The notes beneath the pieces were generated by a model. That model was given only the letters and a program-made list of their open reading frames with translations, was not told the DNA's origin and searched no databases. DNA of 64,000 nucleotides. Origin: an uncultured beta proteobacterium. Its GTDB lineage: Bacteria; Pseudomonadota; Gammaproteobacteria; Burkholderiales; Burkholderiaceae_C. The DNA lies in the NCBI GenBank assembly GCA_903853895.1, contig CAINUX010000146.1, positions 1 to 64,000 of the forward strand, read 5' to 3'. Position 1 is the first letter of the stretch. Every line of letters begins with the position of its first letter. Shown in pieces: positions 58,348 to 64,000 of the stretch. The position numbers and the translations under genes are program-made.

Positions 58348-58923
58348 TTACTTCTTTTGTCGCAGGGGTGCAACACCGACTTGGGAGCGCAGCCACAAGT
58401 CGTGGGCCTGCGCGGGGCTGGGGGCTGCCTTGGCAGGCACGGGTGCAGTGCGCGCGCTCTTGTCCGCGGGTTTCGGGTCGGCGGCGGGGGGTGTCAGCAC
58501 CTCGCCCAGCAGGTCGAGCAGACGGGTGCGGGCGCGCTGCGGATGGCGCCGGTAGTAGGTCAGTACCAGGCCGACGATGAAGCGCTCGTCGTCGTCCCGC
58601 GGCGCCTGGCTGTCGCTGGGAGAATCGGCCACGGTGGCCGGTTTTTCCGGGCTGGCACCGGGTGTGTGCACCTGGTCCATCCAGCCATTGGGCTTGTGGC
58701 ACAGCAACTCGAACTGGCGGGCCAGCCGCTCGCCGATCTGGCGTGATCGGCCCTTGATCTGGCTCCAGTAACTGGGCTGGATATTCACCCGCTCGGCGAA
58801 CCGGCCTTCCAGTCCTCGCAGGGTAGCGGCGTCGGGGTGTTTGATGGTGTTGCGCACAAACTCGTCAAACAGGGCCAAGGCGTTGTCAAAGCGAATTTGT
58901 GCCAGATCGAGGGGACTGGACAT
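58348..58923 (-). CDS. Hypothetical protein with a Cro/CI-like helix-turn-helix
   Basis: A 191-residue protein. Residues about 20-85 (FAERVNIQPSYWSQIKGRSRQIGERLARQFE, short: NIQPSYWSQIKGRSRQIG) look like a lambda-repressor type helix-turn-helix; a central Ser/Pro-rich linker is followed by a helical stretch ERFIVGLVLTYYRRHP and a basic Ala/Pro tail. I do not recognise a named family. ATG 58923 is chosen for fit with the first helix. Divergent from the sensor kinase gene at 59129. Confidence 0.65.
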   Translation of the reverse strand: MSSPLDLAQIRFDNALALFDEFVRNTIKHPDAATLRGLEGRFAERVNIQPSYWSQIKGRSRQIGERLARQFELLCHKPNGWMDQVHTPGASPEKPATVADSPSDSQAPRDDDERFIVGLVLTYYRRHPQRARTRLLDLLGEVLTPPAADPKPADKSARTAPVPAKAAPSPAQAHDLWLRSQVGVAPLRQKK

Positions 58924-59128
58924 AGTGCCAATGATAAACCTGCCTTGCGCAACCGCCATTTCTCGGAGGTTCGCGGGGTTTGGGGCGGTGGAAGAACCCG
59001 GTGCCGTTTTGCCACGGGACTTTGCAGTCTGTCCGCTATTCGCGCAGTGTGTCGCCTGGCGCTGGCGGGTATACCGTCTGCGTGGGTACAGTCAAGGCAT
59101 TCACAGTAGCCCAGCGAGTGCAACCGCC

Positions 59129-60502
59129 ATGAACACTTCTTCCAACCCAGCCAAGATTCCCAGCGCGTGGTCACGCTTTTCCGAAACCAGTGTGGCGACC
59201 TTCCATCGGTATGCCGCCTGGCTGGTCAGCATCACGTGGGGGCGGTTCTTTGTGCTGTCACTGGTGTTGATCATCGCCATGGGCATCATCCATGACCTGC
59301 CGCCGCTGAGCTGGACTTACACCGAGGTTCTTCCACCCAAGCAGACCCACAAGCCCGATCAACCGCCCAGCAAGCAGTCAGAGTCAGGCAATCAAAAGAA
59401 TCTCAAATTCGACGGGAAAGACGGGGTTGATATCTCCATTGATGAACGCGGTGTAAGCATCAAGACGCGCCCAATTGCGCCACCTGCTGCACCAGCACTG
59501 CCAGCATCGGCAGCAAACCCTGCCGAATCAGCCCCGTTGCCCGATCTGCCGGCCCTTCCCGCTGTGACCATCAAGTTGCCACCTGGGGCGGATGCCCAGA
59601 CAGTGCGTGAGGCTGTAGAAGAAGCGAAGAGGGAGATTCAGTCCGTCATTGAAGACGTCCGCCAAGAAGCACGGGACGCAGCAGAAGAGGCGGCCGATGC
59701 CTTTCGCCCCCGCATCGTGACCCACAAGTTCGGGGAGCCATTGATGCCCCTGACGATGTGGTTCATCTTTTTGTCCGCCATCGTCAAGGTGACCTACAAA
59801 GGCAAAGTCCAGGCCGAAGCCAAGGCCGCTCAGGCCACTGAAGTGGCAGAGTCCGAATCACTGAAGCGCCAGGTAGTCGAGGCTCGTATGGCAGCCATGC
59901 AAGCGCAGGTGGAACCCCACTTCCTGTTCAACACCTTGGCCAGTATTGACCACCTCATTGAGACCGATCCACCCCGCGCCAGCATCATGCAGAAGAACCT
60001 GATTGCGCTGCTGCGCGCCAGCATGCCCACCATGCGCGAGGCCAACGCGCAAGCGACGCGGGACCTGGGCAAAGAGCTGGCCATGATCCGCCCCTACCTG
60101 GAAATCTTGAAGGTGCGCATGGAAGAGCGGCTACAGACGGATGTGCAGGTCAGTGATGGTCTGTTGTCAGCGGAGTTTCCCCCGATGATGCTGCAAAGTT
60201 TGGTGGAAAATGCTATCAAACACGGTCTGGAGCCCAAGGCCGAAGGTGGCACGCTGACCGTCAGCGCAGAGATCGTACATGGCAAGCTGGCCGTCACGGT
60301 GGCCGACACCGGGCTGGGCTTTGGCAAGGCGGACACCGCGGGAACCGGAATCGGCTTGAGTAACATTCGGGAACGCCTGGCATTGCTGTATGGTGGCAAG
60401 GCCAGCCTGACAGTGGCGGAGACCAAGGGCGGCGGAACATCGGTCACGATTACGATCCCCTATGTTGCCCGCACGGCGCCCGAGCAGAGCGAGACGATTT
60501 GA
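59129..60502 (+). CDS. LytS/AlgZ-type sensor histidine kinase
   Basis: Inner-membrane kinase of 457 residues. One clear membrane segment (WGRFFVLSLVLIIAMGI) near residue 40 and another (LTMWFIFLSAIVKVTY) near 205 enclose a Pro/Ala/Lys-rich periplasmic region without a recognised sensor fold. The His_kinase motif is VEPHFLFNTLASIDHLIE, followed by a short ATPase domain (LVENAIKHGLE, GTGIGLSNIRERL). ATG 59129 is chosen because upstream sequence has the divergent promoter region. Partner is the LytTR regulator 33 bases downstream. Confidence 0.9.
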   Translation: MNTSSNPAKIPSAWSRFSETSVATFHRYAAWLVSITWGRFFVLSLVLIIAMGIIHDLPPLSWTYTEVLPPKQTHKPDQPPSKQSESGNQKNLKFDGKDGVDISIDERGVSIKTRPIAPPAAPALPASAANPAESAPLPDLPALPAVTIKLPPGADAQTVREAVEEAKREIQSVIEDVRQEARDAAEEAADAFRPRIVTHKFGEPLMPLTMWFIFLSAIVKVTYKGKVQAEAKAAQATEVAESESLKRQVVEARMAAMQAQVEPHFLFNTLASIDHLIETDPPRASIMQKNLIALLRASMPTMREANAQATRDLGKELAMIRPYLEILKVRMEERLQTDVQVSDGLLSAEFPPMMLQSLVENAIKHGLEPKAEGGTLTVSAEIVHGKLAVTVADTGLGFGKADTAGTGIGLSNIRERLALLYGGKASLTVAETKGGGTSVTITIPYVARTAPEQSETI

Positions 60503-60535
60503 GACGATGCATTCCAAAGATGGAGTTAACACTGT

Positions 60536-61372
60536 ATGACCCGCGCACTGATCGCCGATGACGAACGCCTGATGCGTGAGCAACTGCGTGCCCGCCTCCT
60601 GGAGGTCTGGCCCGAGTTGGAAATCGTGGCCGAGGCCAAGAACGGCCTGGAGGCCGTGGCGCTGACCGAGCAGCACCATCCCGACATTGTTTTTCTCGAC
60701 ATCCGGATGCCCGGATTGACCGGAGTCGACGCCGCGCGGCAGATTGCCCAACTGCCCACTTACGATGACGCCCAGGGCTGGCCGGGTTGTGAGATTGTTT
60801 TCATCACCGCCTATGACCAGTACGCGGTGCAGGCCTTTGAACAGGGCGTCGTGGACTATGTGCTCAAACCCGCTGAACGCGAGCGCCTGATGGTCACGGT
60901 GCAGCGCATCCGCCAGCGCATGGCGGAGCGTGCCAAACACAGTGCCGAAGGGGCCGACAGTGACAATGCTCCATTGGCCGCCCACACGCCCGACATGCAG
61001 CAGTTGCTGCAACGTTTGGCGGGGCAACTCAACCCCCAAGGACCGGCCAAGCTGCAATGGATACAAGCCACCGTGCGCCAGGCGATCCAGATGATTCCGG
61101 TGGAAGACGTGCTGTTCTTCATCTCGGACGAGAAATACACCCGCGTGCAGACCGCCACCGTGGAGGCGCTGATCCGCAAGCCCATCAAGGAGCTGGTGGA
61201 AGAGATTGACATGAATTTGTTCTGGCAAATCCACCGTTCGACGCTGGTCAACATCAAGGCGATTGCGGGCGTCAGCCGTGACGAGCGCGGGCGCCAGCTG
61301 GTGAGCGTGCGTGGCCTCACCGAAAAACTCGAAGTCAGCCGCAGCTATGCGGGCTTGTTCAAGGCCATGTAG
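60536..61372 (+). CDS. LytTR-type response regulator
   Basis: A 278-residue regulator: receiver with ALIADDERLMREQL, phospho-Asp in IVFLDIRMPGLTG, and a C-terminal LytTR DNA-binding domain (VEDVLFFISDEKYTRVQTA, FWQIHRSTLVNIKAI). It pairs with the upstream LytS-type kinase. Targets are unknown; the next gene, a lipid acyltransferase, could be one. Confidence 0.93.
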   Translation: MTRALIADDERLMREQLRARLLEVWPELEIVAEAKNGLEAVALTEQHHPDIVFLDIRMPGLTGVDAARQIAQLPTYDDAQGWPGCEIVFITAYDQYAVQAFEQGVVDYVLKPAERERLMVTVQRIRQRMAERAKHSAEGADSDNAPLAAHTPDMQQLLQRLAGQLNPQGPAKLQWIQATVRQAIQMIPVEDVLFFISDEKYTRVQTATVEALIRKPIKELVEEIDMNLFWQIHRSTLVNIKAIAGVSRDERGRQLVSVRGLTEKLEVSRSYAGLFKAM

Positions 61373-61374
61373 CC

Positions 61375-62238
61375 GTGTTCATGGTTCGACTGTTTCGGCT
61401 GTTGGGTCGCTTGCCGTTGGCGCTGCTGCAGCGCGTGGGCGCGTGGCTGGGCTGGGTGGTCTGGGCACTGTCGGGGCGCTACCGCCAGCGGTTTGAAGAC
61501 CAGGCCGCAGCCGCAGGCTTTAGCCCCGAGCAGTACCGGCCGGCGCGTGCCGCCATTGGCACCATGGTGGCGGAGCTGCCTTGGCTGTGGCTGCGCCCCG
61601 CCGACAAAGGTGTCCTGCACCTGGTGCAGTGGGATGGGGTCGAACACTTCGAATCGGCATTGGATGCGGGAAAAGGCGTGATCCTGGCGCTGCCGCACCT
61701 GGGTTGCTGGGAAATGATTGGCCAGTCGCTGGCCGAGCGCTTTGGCCCGACGCGCGGCCCGCTGGTGGCCTTGTACCGGCCCGCGCGCAAAGCCTGGCTG
61801 GCGCCGCTGGTTGCCAGCTCGCGCGACCGCCCGGGCCTGAAGGCCGTGCCCACCAGTGTTTCGGGCGTGCGCAGCTTGCTGCGTGTGTTACGCGGTGGCG
61901 GCTACACCGCTATCCTGCCGGACCAGGTTCCGCCAATGGGGCAGGGCGTATGGGCGCCGTTTTTTGGGCGTCCAGCCTACACCATGACATTGCTGTCACG
62001 CCTGGCGCAGCAAAGCGGTGCGCGGGTGCTCTTGTGCTGGTGTGAGCGGCTACCAGTGGGTCAAGGCTATGTGATGCATTTCGAGCCGCTGGATGCGCCG
62101 GAGCTGCAAGATGCCAGCGCCACACCAGAAGCCGCTGCAACGGCGGTTAACGCTGGCATGGAGCGTCTGATTCGGCGTGCGCCGGGGCAGTATCTGTGGT
62201 CCTACGCGCGATACAAGCAACCTGCGGGTGAGGAATGA
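61375..62238 (+). CDS. LpxL/HtrB-type lipid A acyltransferase homologue
   Basis: Inner-membrane-bound acyltransferase of 287 residues with an N-terminal hydrophobic helix and the catalytic H-x4-E in LPHLGCWEM; GYTAILPDQVPPMGQGVW and YLWSYARYK are further family marks. It probably adds a secondary acyl chain to lipid A. GTG at 61375 or ATG at 61381 may be the start. It begins 2 bases after the LytTR regulator, so it may be transcribed with the kinase pair. Confidence 0.87.
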   Translation: MFMVRLFRLLGRLPLALLQRVGAWLGWVVWALSGRYRQRFEDQAAAAGFSPEQYRPARAAIGTMVAELPWLWLRPADKGVLHLVQWDGVEHFESALDAGKGVILALPHLGCWEMIGQSLAERFGPTRGPLVALYRPARKAWLAPLVASSRDRPGLKAVPTSVSGVRSLLRVLRGGGYTAILPDQVPPMGQGVWAPFFGRPAYTMTLLSRLAQQSGARVLLCWCERLPVGQGYVMHFEPLDAPELQDASATPEAAATAVNAGMERLIRRAPGQYLWSYARYKQPAGEE

Positions 62239-62335
62239 ACGCCTCAAGTTGCCATGGGTTTGTATATGGGACAGCACTCCAGTCCAGAGCTGGTCTTCAA
62301 ATTTGACAGTGGGTGTAGAAGAAAGGCAACGTGTC

Positions 62336-63574
62336 TTAGAGCTTCAATTCCGTTGTAAGTGCCACCTTATGACACTGTTCGAGTTGTGACTCGATTCTGT
62401 TCACGATCTCTGCATCCAACTTCCCACTCTTTGCATGGTCTTTAAGGATGCGCAATATTTCTAGAGGTGGCAAGGGACCTCTGTACGGTCGCGTCTGAGC
62501 CAATGCTTGAAAAACGTCTGCGACCGCAATGATTCTGCTTTCAAACGAAATCTCTTCCTTTTTCCTGTGATAGGGATACCCACTTCCATCAATCCTCTCA
62601 TGGTGTTGCCCAGCCCACAACGCGACTTCTTCAAGGCCATGAATGTCTTTCAGAATGTTGTAGGTGTCGAAACTATGCCTTTGTACATCTGCATATTCAA
62701 GTTGTGTCAGCTTGCCATTCTTCTCCAAGAGTTCATCTGGCACACGCAGCTTTCCAAGGTCGTGTAGCAGTCCTGCCAATTCCAGCATTTCGCATGTTCT
62801 TTCAGGCAACTCGAACATTTCCCCCAGGTATCTGGCAAGTGCGGCAACACCTTCTGAATGTTCTCGTGTGAATGCACTCTTCGCATCGACGATGCGAGAG
62901 AAAACACGCACCAGATTCCGTAGTTGCTGGAAATCCAATTCAACGGTCTCTGCATCAAAGATCCAACGAGAGACGTAGCCGCTGACGTGCTCACCTTCCA
63001 GGGCAAACCAAAACCCCTCTGAAGAAGCGGCTTTTGCAAAGCCGTCGACAAGGCGCGGCTCGAACCACGAGCCACGCCTTTCAAAGATTCTGGCGGACAC
63101 CTCATCTTTTGTGAGCAGAAGATTGCCTGAAGAGCCGCGAGCAATCAAACAGGAGATATCAATGCGATCAGCCAGATATATGCAATTTGCCGCAATCTTT
63201 TCGTTGTAGTCGATTGCCAATCCTTGAAGTTGATCCCAGTGTGTATGGTGGTACCGAATCAAGTTTGATAGTGGTCTCAACAAATCGCAAGACTCCATGA
63301 GGGCTGCACCCAGATTGCAATGCTCTTGTTCGTTTTCCCATTCAAACTGTGCCAGCCTGGCGTGAACCGATGTCTTTGAGACACCACTGTCGTGCAGGAT
63401 GGCCGCCTGAAACAATTCGTCCATCTGGCCCTGGAGCCATCCGCATTGTTTTGCAATTTCGGCCGCAATGTAAGCAACCCTCTTCCCGTGGTGAATATGC
63501 GTAACACCCACAAGATCCAACGCATCAGACAAGGAGTAAATCGCCTCGTGCAAATTGATGTGAAAACTGGACAA
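62336..63574 (-). CDS. Tandem HD and HD-GYP domain protein
   Basis: Cytosolic 412-residue protein. A first HD-type domain at about 26-150 keeps AAILHDSG (H61-D62) and the RYHHTHWD pair (H109-H110). A second, complete HD-GYP domain follows with LLHDLGKLRVPD (271-272), HSFDTYNIL, GQHHERIDGSGYPYH (GYP at 332-334) and VADVFQALAQTRPY. Only the second has the GYP motif, expected to degrade c-di-GMP. TTG 63574 is the only start with a ribosome site (GGGGAG, 7 bases). Stands alone near the right edge. Confidence 0.88.
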   Translation of the reverse strand: MSSFHINLHEAIYSLSDALDLVGVTHIHHGKRVAYIAAEIAKQCGWLQGQMDELFQAAILHDSGVSKTSVHARLAQFEWENEQEHCNLGAALMESCDLLRPLSNLIRYHHTHWDQLQGLAIDYNEKIAANCIYLADRIDISCLIARGSSGNLLLTKDEVSARIFERRGSWFEPRLVDGFAKAASSEGFWFALEGEHVSGYVSRWIFDAETVELDFQQLRNLVRVFSRIVDAKSAFTREHSEGVAALARYLGEMFELPERTCEMLELAGLLHDLGKLRVPDELLEKNGKLTQLEYADVQRHSFDTYNILKDIHGLEEVALWAGQHHERIDGSGYPYHRKKEEISFESRIIAVADVFQALAQTRPYRGPLPPLEILRILKDHAKSGKLDAEIVNRIESQLEQCHKVALTTELKL

Positions 63575-64000
63575 TGGAGTCTCCCCAAGAACTATCTGAA
63601 TTTCAGCATACGACTGACTGCAATAACTTGTGGTCTATCTGTTGCCTACATGATGTCAGGTTGGCGCACGATGCCAAGACTCGAAAATTGATCCGATCGC
63701 CGTCAAAGATCGTGCAACTGGGCTTACGGATACACGGAATTCGAGTGAAACTCCTGGCGCCCCGACGCAGGGCCAAAGTTTGCTGCAGACCTCTCTTCCA
63801 ATTTTCAATGCTCGCTACAGCTAGAGAAGTGGCTGGCTCCAGAAGATTCACTGCTGATCTTTCGGCTTGTTGAACTTGTCACTCCAAAGTGAGCTTTCAA
63901 ACCCGTCCGCCTGATCCACGGCTGACGCCACTGGGAAGTGGGTTGGCATGCGGTTGTTGGTAATAGTGGGGCATTTAGTTCACTTTGACGAATGCTGCGA
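63575..64000. other. Right-end stretch without a recognisable gene
   Basis: About 425 bases. Open frames of 80-100 codons exist on both strands but show no ribosome site or recognisable protein pattern. I see no transposase, repeat or RNA gene in it. Confidence 0.4.

Noticed and set aside
63575-64000. Small genes on either strand at the right edge
   Set aside because: Frames of 80-100 codons are expected by chance at this base composition, and none has a ribosome site or a familiar pattern.

Overview
The window looks like the chromosome of a high-GC betaproteobacterium of the order Burkholderiales, most like the Comamonadaceae (Rhodoferax-type). The reasons are gene content (reductive pyrimidine catabolism, a TatT-linked TRAP transporter, a cheRDB / cheAW-MCP cluster with many c-di-GMP proteins, NapC-type cytochromes), codon bias and TTG/GTG starts with GGAG-type ribosome sites. 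This placement is inferred from sequence reading only; no database was searched. I saw no rRNA, tRNA, CRISPR array, prophage or intact insertion sequence.

Layout. 1-2402: end of dihydropyrimidinase and an N-carbamoyl amide hydrolase, separated by two large palindromic elements. 2395-5494: a membrane PAS-GGDEF protein, a remnant of a second hydrolase 3' end, and a DUF2306 membrane protein. 5610-9426: TatT-DctP-DctQM TRAP transporter. 9453-21642: housekeeping and accessory genes (VOC protein, LysE exporter, DTW tRNA enzyme, glycogen phosphorylase, an ABCC-like two-in-one ABC exporter, lytic transglycosylase, EamA exporter, LysR regulator, azoreductase, extradiol dioxygenase). 21656-28112: a hybrid kinase and HD-GYP regulator operon whose last two genes, a hemerythrin and an MCP, are decayed. 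28251-34257: Rrf2, NhaR and RutR-like regulators and an NMT1-type ABC importer with a RutR-like operator. 34378-48903: a large chemotaxis region into which a block of four c-type cytochrome genes is placed. 49010-55492: sensor kinases, a GGDEF-EAL regulator and a NarL-type regulator. 55653-63574: aminopeptidase P, small unknown genes, a LytS/LytTR-type pair, a lipid A acyltransferase homologue and a tandem HD/HD-GYP protein. 63575-64000: nothing I can call.

How the genes work together. Dihydropyrimidinase, the carbamoylase, the RutR-like repressor and the ABC importer fit a pyrimidine uptake and breakdown module. The chemotaxis region has a nitrate/nitrite-type (NIT) receptor beside a NapC and cytochrome c block with an FNR-like box, which suggests energy taxis tied to anaerobic respiration. 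Three signalling units (cheR-cheD-cheB, the long response regulator-MCP-cheY-cheA operon, and the GGDEF-EAL gene) carry the same roughly 40-bp upstream element, each exactly 36 nt before the start codon. CheA itself appears to contain a duplicated 24-residue motif like the c-di-GMP-binding MshEN domain. Together these point to a chemotaxis pathway under common control with, and possibly directly responsive to, c-di-GMP; this is the most interesting hypothesis in the window.
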